A stretch of 64,000 nucleotides of DNA from Nocardioides dokdonensis FR1436. Its GTDB lineage: Bacteria; Actinomycetota; Actinomycetes; Propionibacteriales; Nocardioidaceae. The notes under the pieces were generated by a model. The model was not told where the DNA came from, ran no database searches, and worked only from the letters and a program-made list of their open reading frames with translations. This document shows, piece by piece, positions 8,664-16,959 of this stretch; within the stretch, counting starts at the first letter, position 1; every line of letters starts with the position of its first letter. The position numbers were made by a program, and so were the translations under genes. The DNA lies in assembly GCF_001653335.1 (NCBI RefSeq), contig NZ_CP015079.1, positions 310,001 to 374,000 on the forward strand. The letters are read 5' to 3'.

Positions 8664-9003
8664 GTTCCTACTCAAGCACCGGCCACCGACATTCCAGTCA
8701 CAGGCCGCTGACCTGCGCAAACGCGTCTGCCTGGCGGGCAGGGCACCGCTCGGCTGCGCTCATGCCTGACGAGTGGGATCTCGGTGACGAGGAAGCAGAC
8801 GACTGGCTCAAGGAATGAGTTGGCCCTGTGGCACCTGAGCCCCCTCTGCGATCGAGGTGTGATAGCGAAGCGCGCTACGCGGCAGATCAGCGCGCGCCGC
8901 CGCGCACGCTACGGCAGATCCGGATGCTCCGAGAGGCGATCCCTCGTCGGCGATCACCTCGGGCCCGTGAGAACGGTTGCTACGGGAGGTCGCGTCAGCA
9001 ACC
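8664..9003. other. 340-bp gap without a convincing gene
   Basis: This stretch separates the HNH gene from the VOC gene. It holds an 18-codon acidic frame (8762-8818, MPDEWDLGDEEADDWLKE) with no ribosome site, and two copies of a short GCGCxCGCTACG-GCAGAT element between 8868 and 8925. Promoters for both divergent genes must lie here, but no clear -35/-10 pair stands out. Confidence 0.5.
8868..8925 (+). repeat. Two copies of a short CGCTACG-GCAG element
   Basis: GCGCGCTACGCGGCAGAT begins near 8870, and GCGCACGCTACGGCAGAT follows near 8902, in the same orientation. Related copies lie beyond the VOC gene at 9535-9616. The element is not part of a recognised gene. It may be a dispersed intergenic repeat or remnant of one. 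Confidence 0.4.
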
Positions 9004-9396
9004 ATGCCGGGCATGGCATCTCGGACATCGAACTTCTGTATCGACGCGGTCGACCCGTACGGACTAGTCAAGTGGTGGTCCAACGTGCTGGACGACTTCC
9101 GGCTCGTCGACGAAGCAGAGATGGGGCCCGACGAGGAGGAGTGCTGGCTGGTTGGGCCCGACGATCGCGAGATCATTTTCGCGCGGGTGCCCGAGCCCAA
9201 GACTGTCAAGAACCGCATGCACATGTGTATCCGTCCCACCGACCGCACCCGCGAGGAGGAGGTCGACCGAATCATCGCGCTGGGCGCCACTCTCGTAGAC
9301 GATCGGCGCGACGGACCTGACAAGGGGTGGGCGGTGCTGGCAGACCCGGAGGGCAATGAGTTCTGCGTTCTCACCCGTGACGCCCCAGGGGCCTGA
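9004..9396 (+). CDS. VOC (glyoxalase/bleomycin-resistance fold) protein
   Basis: A 130-residue single-module VOC protein. It opens with NFCIDAVDPYGLVKWWSNVL and ends with WAVLADPEGNEFCVL, the paired beta-alpha-beta-beta-beta halves of the fold. The WWSNVLDDF and DPEGNEF motifs place it among glyoxalase-like proteins common in actinobacteria, usually of unknown substrate. The start is uncertain. ATG 9004 lies inside a CATGCCGGGCATG palindrome, with GGGAGG 14 bases upstream; ATG 9013 is the alternative. It stands alone, flanked by gene-poor, repeat-bearing spacers. Confidence 0.8.
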   Translation: MPGMASRTSNFCIDAVDPYGLVKWWSNVLDDFRLVDEAEMGPDEEECWLVGPDDREIIFARVPEPKTVKNRMHMCIRPTDRTREEEVDRIIALGATLVDDRRDGPDKGWAVLADPEGNEFCVLTRDAPGA

Positions 9397-9534
9397 CGGC
9401 GCAGGTGACCTCGCATCCGAGGCCGCCTTCGGCGGATGTGAAGTTGACTCCTTCGGTGGCCGTATCCCGGTCCTCGACCCGCAAGACCCGTCCTGCGAAG
9501 CCTCCGGTGAAGGGGGCGACCGGATCAGCGCGAT

Positions 9535-9616
9535 GGCGCACTCATCTCGGCAGTTGCGCTCGGATCGCGGCAGAACCGGATGGCTGCGGGCGCACGCTAC
9601 GCGGCAGTTGCGGACG
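9535..9616 (+). repeat. Two further copies of the GCGCAC...CGGCAGTTGCG element
   Basis: GCGCACTCATCTCGGCAGTT starts at about 9535 and GCGCACGCTACGCGGCAGTT at about 9589, both followed by GCG. They resemble the copies before the VOC gene (8868-8925), so the VOC gene is bracketed by the same element in the same orientation. Confidence 0.38.
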
Positions 9617-9618
9617 AT

Positions 9619-10173
9619 CTAGAAGCTGAAGTCCTTCGGTGCGCCTTCACCCACGCGACCATCCACTGCCTCGCGCAAGATGTCCGCGTGACCCGTATGG
9701 CGTGCGTACTCCTCGATCATGTCCAAGAGGATGGCGCGGACTGCCGGCGTGCGCCCGTCCGGCCAGGTGAAGGACGCGGGTCCGTCGAGCCCGCGCTCGT
9801 TGATCACGTCGGCGACGACCTCGCGCGACCGCTCGACCGCGTCTCGCCAGAGCGCGTAGACATCCCCTGGAGTGTCCAGCGCACCGGTGCGCCATTCCCA
9901 GTCAGGATCGGCGTCGAAATCCACTTCGTCCCACGGGGGGCCGTACTCCTGACCGGCGAGTTTGACAGCTAGCCAGTCCGCCTCGACCAGCGCCAAGTGC
10001 TTGACGAGCCCACCCAGGCTCATCCCACTCGCGGCCGTGGTGGCGCGCAAGCCCTCCTGGTCGAGACCCGACGTCTTCCACGCGAAGGTCCGCCGGTTTC
10101 GTTCGAGAACTGATAGCAGGGAGTCGGCCTCGGCGGTCACCGAGGAGGCGGGCTCGGACTCGACATCACTCAC
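9619..10173 (-). CDS. DinB superfamily / DUF664 protein (mycothiol transferase-like)
   Basis: A 184-residue four-helix protein of the DUF664 branch of DinB. The metal-binding histidines are expected in LGGLVKHLALVEADWL (near residue 58) and in YARHTGHADILREAVDG near the end, and both motifs are intact. Members are proposed mycothiol- or bacillithiol-dependent transferases; the substrate here is unknown. The GTG start at 10173 has only a weak ribosome site. The 268-bp region upstream contains a large palindrome. Confidence 0.85.
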   Translation of the reverse strand: MSDVESEPASSVTAEADSLLSVLERNRRTFAWKTSGLDQEGLRATTAASGMSLGGLVKHLALVEADWLAVKLAGQEYGPPWDEVDFDADPDWEWRTGALDTPGDVYALWRDAVERSREVVADVINERGLDGPASFTWPDGRTPAVRAILLDMIEEYARHTGHADILREAVDGRVGEGAPKDFSF

Positions 10174-10259
10174 GATCGGAGCCTAGCCATCCATCCCCTC
10201 GGCTACCGCTCAGCGACATCATGCTGGTGATCCGAACGCACGCCACTCGGCACGATCGG

Positions 10260-10308
10260 AAAGTGTGGAGTCTGCGATCAACCAGGTTGATCCAAGACCC
10301 CACACTTT
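10260..10308. repeat. 49-bp near-perfect palindrome
   Basis: Arms 10260-10283 and 10285-10308 pair at 21 of 24 positions around base 10284. The outer arm is AAAGTGTGG and the centre is GATCAACC-A-GGTTGATC. The three mismatches are 10269/10299, 10274/10294 and 10275/10293. It lies between a membrane protein gene that ends 133 bp away (minus strand) and the DUF664 gene start. It could be a bidirectional terminator, a REP/MITE-like mobile palindrome, or a protein-binding site. There is no T-run. Confidence 0.75.
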
Positions 10309-10441
10309 TCTGCCCCGGCTCACGTGCCCAGCGAGGCGCGCACTCTCCGGCAGGTCCGGACACCTCCGCGCGGATCCTCCACACCTCGATCGCTTGGGGC
10401 CCTGTGGCAGGACCTCGGGGGGCTGGACGCCGACGGGCGAC

Positions 10442-11137
10442 TCACGGAACGAGGCGTGTGGGGTCTGCCGCGCGCCCTGGGGCACGGTCCCGGGCCCGGG
10501 AGACGGAGGCCACCACCAGGCACAGACCGGCGGCCATGACGAGCAGTCCCGAGACCGCCTCCCACCAGGGCCGCGCGTCGTAGGTCCCCACGGCGTACGT
10601 GAGCCCGGCGACGAGGGGGGTCGCGAGGACGAGCAGGACGGCTGCCGCGCGATCCCAGCCGCGGGCGACGACGGCGAGGTGCACCAGCAGCACAGGCGGC
10701 AGGAACAGCCAGACCCGCACCGCCAGGTCACCCCCGACCGGGTCCACGACGACTCCGGCCAGCCCGGACCGCAGGGTGGCGACACCGACCGCGGTGGTCG
10801 CGAGCACCACGCCGACCTGGGCGACGGCCGTGACGACGCCCGGCCGGCGACCGCTGAGGGCCCACGGGAGCAGCACGAAGGCCGCGGCGAGCACCAGCAG
10901 CGACCACCCGGCGAGCTGCGCGGCATCGCCTAAGGGTTCCCACGGAGCACCGGGTGCGACGAAGTCGTACAGGTGGTCCTGTCGCTCGAGGCACCGGTCG
11001 CTGTCCATGTCGCCCCAAGGACAGGCGCCGGCCCAGCGCCGCCACGAGGCCGCGGACATCAGGGCACCCGATACCACCAGCAGCGACCCGGCTCCGACTC
11101 TCATCACCCAGCCAGTCTGCGCCCCCGACCGCGCCAT
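10442..11137 (-). CDS. Polytopic membrane protein, unknown function
   Basis: A 231-residue protein with about five or six hydrophobic segments, for example GAGSLLVVSGALMSAASW near the N-terminus and AVSGLLVMAAGLCLVVASVS near the end. A cysteine-bearing extracellular-type loop (GACPWGDMDSDRCLE) follows the first helix. No family is recognised. ATG 11137 lies six bases after the stop of the amidotransferase gene, so the two are probably co-transcribed. A later ATG (11104) would start at the first helix. Confidence 0.7.
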   Translation of the reverse strand: MARSGAQTGWVMRVGAGSLLVVSGALMSAASWRRWAGACPWGDMDSDRCLERQDHLYDFVAPGAPWEPLGDAAQLAGWSLLVLAAAFVLLPWALSGRRPGVVTAVAQVGVVLATTAVGVATLRSGLAGVVVDPVGGDLAVRVWLFLPPVLLVHLAVVARGWDRAAAVLLVLATPLVAGLTYAVGTYDARPWWEAVSGLLVMAAGLCLVVASVSRARDRAPGRAADPTRLVP

Positions 11138-11142
11138 GACGT

Positions 11143-12102
11143 CTAGGGCGCCTCCACCTTGAGCCTGTTGACGGTCTTGGTGACGTGCTCGCCGTCGTTC
11201 TCCAGGAACACGATCTCGCCGAACTCCAGGCGCCCCCAACCGGCGTCGTCGTCCGTCAGCGGCTCTGAGGCGAAGACGACGGCCGTCGCCTCCTCCTCGG
11301 TGCACACCTCGAAGTCGTAGGTCGTCAGGTCGTGCTCGAAGTTGCGACCCATCAGCAGGTACATCGGCTCCAGGAGCATCGAGAGAGCGAAGTCGTCCGT
11401 GCCCGGGCCGGACTTCCGGAGCTCCTCCCAGTCACCGGCCGGGTCGATCTCGCCCTGGTGCCCGAGACCGACGTTGACCCCGATGATCCGGTTCGGCGAC
11501 ACCAGGGCCATCTTCAGCTTGGTCAGGGCTGCGAGGTCGAGGTCCTGCATCGCCCGGGCGATGAGACCGAGCATCTCCTCGATGGCGCGCTGGACGTCCT
11601 CGTCGCTGTCTCCCTCGAGCAGGGAGAGCAGCAGCACGTAGAGGAACTCCGTGTCGGTCGTGCCCCGCATCTGTTTCAGGTACCTGTCCTCGCAGTGCTG
11701 CAGCAGCTCCCTCTGCAGGAGCTGCCAGTGCGGCAGGCCCCCGTTCTGGGCGACGATCCACGGGGTCTCCTCGAAGGAGAAGGGGTGGCAGTTCTCGTCG
11801 GCCAGGACGGTCTTCGCGTTGTATGCGGCTGCTCGTACGTGGGCCAGCATCGTGCTGGCCCGGAGGCTGGGGATGACGCGCTCGGCGTTGTCGTCGTAGA
11901 AGGCGGCCATCGGTCGGCGGTAGATGAACGGGGCCTCCGGCTTGAGCAGGTGCTCGCCCCAGGCTCCGAACCCCCACCCTGCCAGCTGGAGCTCCGGGTG
12001 CCGCTCCGGGTCGAGAGCCTGGTTGACGAGGCTGTTCTCCGGGGTGAGCAGCAGGCTCTCCAGAGGCGTCTCCGGCCCGATGTAGGCGAGCACTCGGCAC
12101 AT
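11143..12102 (-). CDS. Class II glutamine amidotransferase (YafJ/GAT II type)
   Basis: A 319-residue Ntn-type glutaminase domain protein. After removal of Met, Cys2 of MCRVLAYIG is the expected catalytic nucleophile. HVRAAAYN near residue 90, ENCHPF and the AQNGG motif near residue 122 complete the active-site pattern. It lacks any synthetase domain, like E. coli YafJ. It is longer than the ergothioneine enzyme EgtC, so I do not call it that. ATG 12102 has GGAGG seven bases upstream. The physiological substrate is unknown. Confidence 0.88.
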   Translation of the reverse strand: MCRVLAYIGPETPLESLLLTPENSLVNQALDPERHPELQLAGWGFGAWGEHLLKPEAPFIYRRPMAAFYDDNAERVIPSLRASTMLAHVRAAAYNAKTVLADENCHPFSFEETPWIVAQNGGLPHWQLLQRELLQHCEDRYLKQMRGTTDTEFLYVLLLSLLEGDSDEDVQRAIEEMLGLIARAMQDLDLAALTKLKMALVSPNRIIGVNVGLGHQGEIDPAGDWEELRKSGPGTDDFALSMLLEPMYLLMGRNFEHDLTTYDFEVCTEEEATAVVFASEPLTDDDAGWGRLEFGEIVFLENDGEHVTKTVNRLKVEAP

Positions 12103-12204
12103 AGGTTTCCTCCACTGACGGGTGACGCGCGGGCGGTCGGGCCACGGCTTGGCGTGCAGAGTAGACCCCCGCCACCCACCCCCCTGTGACGCACGTGACG
12201 GCTC

Positions 12205-12258
12205 GAACCGCAGCATGAGCGGAATTCCCCGAGCGATGGCCGGTTCTACCTGCGGTTC
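12205..12258 (+). promoter_or_regulatory. Structured leader of metQNI with two competing stems
   Basis: GAACCGCAG (12205-12213) pairs perfectly with CTGCGGTTC (12250-12258). Its first six bases can instead pair with a second CGGTTC at 12241-12246, so two mutually exclusive folds are possible just before the metQ ribosome site (GAAAGG at 12271). The enclosed ATGAGCGG and ATGGCCGG segments vaguely recall actinobacterial SAM riboswitches, but the classical SAM-IV core is not present. A methionine- or SAM-responsive element is an inference. Confidence 0.4.
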
Positions 12259-12284
12259 TCCCCTCGCTGCGAAAGGTCACCCCC

Positions 12285-13241
12285 GTGCCCGACACCTCCC
12301 CCACCGGTTCCTCCTCCACCGGCCCCGACCTCGTCGAGGCGCCCCGGCGCCGCCGCTGGCCGCTCGTGCTGGGCGCCCTGGTCGCGCTCGCCGTCGTCGC
12401 CGGCGTCGTGGTGGCCACCACCGGTGACGACGACTCCGCCGCGGCCGGGGAGACCGTCCGCATCGGTGTGGTCGGAGCCAGCGACCCGTACTGGGCCACC
12501 TACGAGGAGGCCGCCGCGGACGCGGGCATCGACGTCGAGATCATCGACTTCTCCGACTACAACCAGCCCAACCCCGCCGTCTCCGAGGGCGAGCTGGACC
12601 TCAACCAGTTCCAGCACATCGTCTTCCTCGCCGACTACAACGTCGCCAGCGGTGACGACCTGCAGCCGATCGGCGCGACCGCGATCTACCCCCTCGGCCT
12701 GCACTCGAAGCAGTACGACGCGGTCGAGGAGATCCCCGACGGCGCCACCGTGGCGGTCCCGAACGACGCCAGCAACCAGGCGCGGGCGCTCGTGCTGCTC
12801 CAGTCGGCCGGGCTCATCGAGCTGGAGAGCGGCGGCACGATCTTCTCCGACCTCGCCGACGTCGACACCGACGCCTCGCGCGTGCAGGTCGAGGCGCTCG
12901 ACGCCGCGCTGACCGCGACCTCGCTCGACGACCTCGCCGGCGCCGTCGTCAACAACGACTTCGTCGAGCGGGCCGGTCTGGACTTCGACGACGCCCTGGC
13001 CCAGGACGACCCGAACGACGCCAACGCGCTGCCCTACGCCAACGTCTTCGCCGCCCGCGCGGGCGACCTCGACGACGCGACGTACCTGCAGCTGGTCGAG
13101 ATCTACCAGGAGACCCAGGCCGTGCAGGACGGCGTCGTGGAGGTCTCCGGCGGCACCGCCGTTATGCTCGACACCCCCGTCGAGGACCTGCAGGACTCGC
13201 TGGCGAAGGTCGAGTCCGACACCCGCGCGCAGCAGGACTGA
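12285..13241 (+). CDS. metQ: MetQ-family methionine-binding protein of ABC importer
   Basis: A 318-residue substrate-binding protein for D/L-methionine uptake. An N-terminal helix (residues about 27-46) anchors or exports it. No lipobox cysteine is visible, so it is probably membrane-tethered by the uncleaved helix. The mature part begins VRIGVVGASDPYW and contains DFSDYNQPNPAVSEGELDLN-type family sequence, FLADYN, and the VAVPNDASNQARAL motif of NLPA/MetQ proteins. The GTG start has GAAAGG upstream. It is the first gene of metQ-metN-metI, the reverse of the metNIQ order in E. coli. Confidence 0.92.
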   Translation: MPDTSPTGSSSTGPDLVEAPRRRRWPLVLGALVALAVVAGVVVATTGDDDSAAAGETVRIGVVGASDPYWATYEEAAADAGIDVEIIDFSDYNQPNPAVSEGELDLNQFQHIVFLADYNVASGDDLQPIGATAIYPLGLHSKQYDAVEEIPDGATVAVPNDASNQARALVLLQSAGLIELESGGTIFSDLADVDTDASRVQVEALDAALTATSLDDLAGAVVNNDFVERAGLDFDDALAQDDPNDANALPYANVFAARAGDLDDATYLQLVEIYQETQAVQDGVVEVSGGTAVMLDTPVEDLQDSLAKVESDTRAQQD

Positions 13242-13250
13242 CGAGACGCC

Positions 13251-14294
13251 GTGTCCGACTCCCCCCTCATCCGGCTCGCGGACGTGAGCCGCACCTTCCC
13301 GGCCCGCTCGCGGCAGGGAGCACAGGTGCACGCCCTCGACCGGGTCGACCTCGACGTCGCCGCGGGCGAGGTGCTCGGGGTGGTCGGCTACTCGGGCGCC
13401 GGCAAGTCGACCCTGCTGCGGCTGGTCAACGCACTCGACCGCCCCACGAGCGGCACGGTGACGGTGGCCGGGCGCGAGGTGAGCAGCCTGTCCGAGCGTG
13501 ACCTGCGCGAGGTACGCCGCGACATCGGGATGATCTTCCAGCAGTTCAACCTGTTCGGCTCCCGCACCGTGTGGGGCAACATCGCCTACCCGCTCCAGGT
13601 CGCCGGCGTGCCGAAGCAGCAGCACCGGGCCCGGATCTCCGAGCTGCTGCACTTCGTCGGGCTCGCCGACAAGGCGCACGCGCACATCGAGCAGCTCTCG
13701 GGCGGGCAGAAGCAGCGCGTCGGGATCGCCCGCGCGCTCGCGACCAGCCCGCGCATCCTGCTGGCCGACGAGCCGACCAGCGCCCTCGACCCGCAGACCA
13801 CCTCCGAGGTGCTGGCGCTGCTGCGCCGCGTCAACGAGGAGCTCGGGGTGACGATCGTGCTGATCACCCACGAGATGGAGGTCGTCCGCTCGCTGGCCCA
13901 CCGGGTCGCCGTCATGGAGGCCGGACGCGTGGTCGAGACCGGGGACACCTACGACGTCTTCGCCGACCCGCAGCACCCCGCGACGCAGCAGTTCGTCAGC
14001 ACCCTCGTCGAGAAGGGGCCGCCGCCGCGGGCGCTCGAGCGACTGCGGGAGCGCCACCCCGGCCGGATGGTGACGCTGTCCTTCCGCGACGAGCAGGCCT
14101 CACCGGCCGATGTGTTCGCGGCGTTCATCGAGCGCGGCGTCGAGTTCGAGCTGGTCCACGGCGGTGTCGAGGACGTCCGCGGCCGGACCTTCGGCCACCT
14201 CACCTTCACCCTGCGCGGCGACGAGCAGGCCGTGAGCGGTGCTCTCGCGCACGTCGCCACCCTGGTCGAGGTCACCGGACAGGAGGCGAGCTGA
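13251..14294 (+). CDS. metN: MetN methionine ABC transporter ATPase with NIL domain
   Basis: A 347-residue ATPase. The Walker A motif GYSGAGKST lies near residue 46, the signature LSGGQKQR near residue 147, and the Walker B ILLADEPTSALD near residue 167, followed by the H-loop of ITHEM. The C-terminal NIL domain (about 265-345) binds methionine and causes trans-inhibition in the E. coli homologue, so direct feedback is expected. The GTG start lies nine bases after metQ. Its stop overlaps the metI ATG, so translation is coupled. Confidence 0.95.
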   Translation: MSDSPLIRLADVSRTFPARSRQGAQVHALDRVDLDVAAGEVLGVVGYSGAGKSTLLRLVNALDRPTSGTVTVAGREVSSLSERDLREVRRDIGMIFQQFNLFGSRTVWGNIAYPLQVAGVPKQQHRARISELLHFVGLADKAHAHIEQLSGGQKQRVGIARALATSPRILLADEPTSALDPQTTSEVLALLRRVNEELGVTIVLITHEMEVVRSLAHRVAVMEAGRVVETGDTYDVFADPQHPATQQFVSTLVEKGPPPRALERLRERHPGRMVTLSFRDEQASPADVFAAFIERGVEFELVHGGVEDVRGRTFGHLTFTLRGDEQAVSGALAHVATLVEVTGQEAS

Positions 14295-14953
14295 TGGATC
14301 GCCTGGTCGAGCTCGACTCCCTCTTCGCCGAGGCGGCCCTCGAGACCCTGTACATCGTCGCCCTCACCCTGGGCATCGGCGGGCTCGGCGGCCTCCTCCT
14401 CGGGGTCCTGCTCTACACGACCCGCGGCGGCGGCATCGCCGCGAACCGCCTCGTCCACGTCGGTCTCAACCTGGTCGTGAACTTCTTCCGCCCGATCCCC
14501 TTCATCATCTTCATCGCCGCGGCGCAGCCCCTCGCGCGGATGGTCGTCGGCGTCGGGATCGGCAACCGGGCCATCATCTTCGCGCTGTCGCTCGCCGCGA
14601 CCTTCGGCATCAGCCGCATCGTCGAGCAGAACCTGGTCTCGGTCGACCCCGGCGTCATCGAGGCCTCGCGCGCCATGGGGGCCGGCCGGTTGCGCACCAT
14701 CCTGACCGTGCTGCTCCCCGAGGCCCTCGGGCCGCTCATCCTCGGCTACACCTTCGCGCTCGTGGCGATCGTCGACATGTCCGCCGTCGCCGGTGTGGTC
14801 GGCGGCGGAGGGCTCGGCGCCTTCGCCCTGACCTACGGCTACCGGCAGTTCGACCCCGTCGTGACCTGGGCCGCGGTGCTGGTGATCATCGCGTTCGTCC
14901 AGATGGTCCAGTTCGCCGGCAACCGGCTGGCCCGCTCTGTGATGCGCCGCTAG
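14294..14953 (+). CDS. metI: MetI methionine ABC transporter permease
   Basis: A 219-residue inner-membrane permease with five predicted helices. The cytoplasmic EAA-type loop reads EASRAMGAGRLRTILTVLLP, the coupling helix that contacts MetN. FFRPIPFIIFIAA and VAGVVGGGGLGAFALTYGY are typical of MetI. The ATG overlaps the metN TGA by one base, with AGGAGG upstream. It completes a full MetQNI importer. Confidence 0.95.
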   Translation: MDRLVELDSLFAEAALETLYIVALTLGIGGLGGLLLGVLLYTTRGGGIAANRLVHVGLNLVVNFFRPIPFIIFIAAAQPLARMVVGVGIGNRAIIFALSLAATFGISRIVEQNLVSVDPGVIEASRAMGAGRLRTILTVLLPEALGPLILGYTFALVAIVDMSAVAGVVGGGGLGAFALTYGYRQFDPVVTWAAVLVIIAFVQMVQFAGNRLARSVMRR

Positions 14954-15028
14954 GCACCCGCGCGATGGTTGGGCGGCCGCGGCGCTGGGTAGGAGGCGCT
15001 GCCACGCACTCTCACCGAAGGAGCGGAC

Positions 15029-15472
15029 ATGTCGCAGGACGAGAAGGTCGCCAAGGAGCTGGTCGAGACGCTGAGGGACGGCGAGCGAGGCTTCACCAGT
15101 GCCGCCGAGAAGCTGCGCGACAGCGACCACCCCGAGTGGGCGACGCTGCTGCAGCGCCTGGCGCAGCAGCGCAAGGACTTCAGCCGCGAGATCATCGACC
15201 TCGGTCACGAGTACGGCGACGACGTCGACGAGAGCGGCTCCGTCGCCGCATCCCTGCACCGCGGGTGGATGTCGCTCAAGGACGCCCTGACCGGTGACGA
15301 CGCCGACAAGGTCCTCGAGGCCGCCCTCACCGGTGAGGACCACGCGGTGTCGGAGTACGAGAAGGCGCTCGAGGCGGACCTCAGCGCCGGCTTCCACGAG
15401 GTCGTGAGCCGCCAGCACGCCGCCGTGGTCGCCGCACGCGGGGAGGTCAAGGCCCTCCAGGCCGCCGGCTGA
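15029..15472 (+). CDS. PA2169/DUF2383 four-helix (ferritin-like) protein
   Basis: A 147-residue all-helical protein of the DUF2383 type. It opens with ELVETLRDGERGFTSAAEKL and carries HRGWMSLKDALTG in the middle and FHEVVSRQHAAV near the end, the three conserved helices of this family. Function is unknown; relatives are linked with stress responses. AAGGAG eight bases before the ATG supports the start. It stands alone between metI and a hydrolase gene. Confidence 0.85.
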   Translation: MSQDEKVAKELVETLRDGERGFTSAAEKLRDSDHPEWATLLQRLAQQRKDFSREIIDLGHEYGDDVDESGSVAASLHRGWMSLKDALTGDDADKVLEAALTGEDHAVSEYEKALEADLSAGFHEVVSRQHAAVVAARGEVKALQAAG

Positions 15473-15518
15473 TCGAGCGACCCTGGCGCAGCACGCGCTA
15501 CGGGCGCAGACTCGATGG

Positions 15519-16202
15519 ATGAGCACCGTGCTGCTTGTCCATGGAGCGTTCTGCCGCGGATGGGTCTGGGAGGACACCGTCACAGCCCTGCGGAAGGCCG
15601 GCCATCGAGCGCACACGCTCGACCTGCCCAGCTCGGGCGCGGCGGCGGAGGGCCTGGGTGACCTGCAGGCCGACGCCGATGCGGTCAGGCAGGCCCTGGC
15701 CGGCATCGACGACGACGTCGTGCTGGTCGCCCACTCCGGTGGCGGGATGGTGCTGACGGAGCTGGCCGACCACCCCCGGGTCAGCCGCAGCGTGTACGTC
15801 GCTGCCCTCTGGCCCCAGAAGGGCCAGTCCGTCGGCGACCTGCTCGGCGGCGAGCTCCCCGGCTGGATCGCGATGCGTGAGGACGGCGCCGTCCAGGTCG
15901 CGGGCGACCCCGACGTCGTCCGGGACGCGTTGTGCCTGGACGTCGACCAGGACCGGTTCCTGACCGACCTGTATCCGCGCTACGTCCTCACGTCGCTCTC
16001 CAGCATCGGCGCCCCCAGCACGGCCCCGAGCCCGTCGCACCCGTCGAGCTACGTCATCTGCGAGCAGGACCACGCGGTGCCGCCGGAGGCGCAGGAGGCC
16101 ATGGCCGGCGCAGCCGATCACGTGCACCGGCTGCCGTCGTCCCACTCGCCCATGCTGTCCATGCCGCAGCGGCTCGCGGAGGCGATCGCTGCGGCCGCGT
16201 GA
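15519..16202 (+). CDS. Alpha/beta hydrolase
   Basis: A 227-residue single-domain hydrolase. VLLVHGAFCRGWVW near the start forms the oxyanion-hole HG motif. The nucleophile elbow VLVAHSGGGMVL near residue 70 supplies Ser. The catalytic acid is probably in ICEQDHAVPP and the His in LPSSHSPMLSMP near the end. This layout matches the EstC/salicylate esterase-like group. The natural substrate is not known. The gene is tail-to-tail with the MerR gene. Confidence 0.88.
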   Translation: MSTVLLVHGAFCRGWVWEDTVTALRKAGHRAHTLDLPSSGAAAEGLGDLQADADAVRQALAGIDDDVVLVAHSGGGMVLTELADHPRVSRSVYVAALWPQKGQSVGDLLGGELPGWIAMREDGAVQVAGDPDVVRDALCLDVDQDRFLTDLYPRYVLTSLSSIGAPSTAPSPSHPSSYVICEQDHAVPPEAQEAMAGAADHVHRLPSSHSPMLSMPQRLAEAIAAAA

Positions 16203-16204
16203 CC

Positions 16205-16948
16205 TCAGTCGCGGGCCAGCGACCGCGTGATCACGGCGTTCGCCGCGCGCTGGAAGCCGGCGACGACGGACTCCAGGGTCAGGCGGCGCAACTGGGGCAG
16301 GGTCCGCTCGATGCGCTCGGCCTCGGCCGGGGAGTGCTCGCCGCGCCGGTAGGGCGCGAGCACCCCGGTCCGCAGGATGTCGGTGAGCTCCTCGGCCAGC
16401 GCCGTCATGTGCCGCGTGATGGCGTCGCCCGCGGCGCCGACGCTCTCGGGCGGGACGTCGAGGCCGAGCAGGTCGAGCCCGATCTGCAGGTTCGGCATCA
16501 CGCGGTAGCGCCCCTCCCCCACGGGGTCGACCAGGGTGAGCCGCTCGAGCATCTCGAGGTCCACCTCGCTCAGCGCCCGACCGGCGCGGACGTCGAGCTC
16601 GCCGCGGTCCAGCTCCTCCGGAGGTTGGGAGGTCCACGACGTGAGCATCGCCCGCTGGAGCGCCAGCTCCTCGACGCCTGCGCCCGCGGGGACCGACGCG
16701 ACGTACCGCTCGATGGCCTGGAGGGTGAAGCCGTGCTCCTGCAGCGCCCGGACCAGCTCGAGGCGCGCGCGGTGCACCGCGTCGTAGTAGGCCACCCGCC
16801 CGCGCCGCAGTGGCGGCGGCAGCAGGCCGAGGCTCGCGTAGTAGCGCGTGGTGCGCACGGTCAGGCCGACCGCAGCGGCCAGCTCGTCGACCGTCAGCAG
16901 CGCGTCCGCGCCCTCGACCTCGGTGTGCGCCGTCATGGGCCTGACCAT
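16205..16948 (-). CDS. MerR family transcriptional regulator
   Basis: A 247-residue regulator. The winged helix (residues about 16-75) contains LTVDELAAAVGLTVRTTRYY and the MerR signature ASLGLLPPPLRRGRVAYYD. The long helical C-terminal domain has no cysteine metal site, so an organic ligand is more likely. Two ATG starts (16948 and 16936) are in frame and neither has a strong ribosome site. The promoter operator lies only 11 bp upstream of 16948, so the message may be leaderless. It is divergent from the acyl-CoA dehydrogenase gene, its likely target. Confidence 0.9.
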   Translation of the reverse strand: MVRPMTAHTEVEGADALLTVDELAAAVGLTVRTTRYYASLGLLPPPLRRGRVAYYDAVHRARLELVRALQEHGFTLQAIERYVASVPAGAGVEELALQRAMLTSWTSQPPEELDRGELDVRAGRALSEVDLEMLERLTLVDPVGEGRYRVMPNLQIGLDLLGLDVPPESVGAAGDAITRHMTALAEELTDILRTGVLAPYRRGEHSPAEAERIERTLPQLRRLTLESVVAGFQRAANAVITRSLARD

Positions 16949-16959
16949 AACGCTTGTAG

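Noticed and set aside
8762..8818. 18-codon acidic frame in the gap before the VOC gene
   Set aside because: No ribosome site, no recognised family and very short length.
11143..12102. EgtC of ergothioneine synthesis
   Set aside because: The class II amidotransferase is longer than EgtC and no egtA, egtB, egtD or egtE gene is nearby.
12103..12284. Classical SAM-I or SAM-IV riboswitch before metQ
   Set aside because: An ATGAG and a GGCCGG are present, but the ordered core and pseudoknot segments of those classes could not be traced. Kept only as a structured leader candidate.
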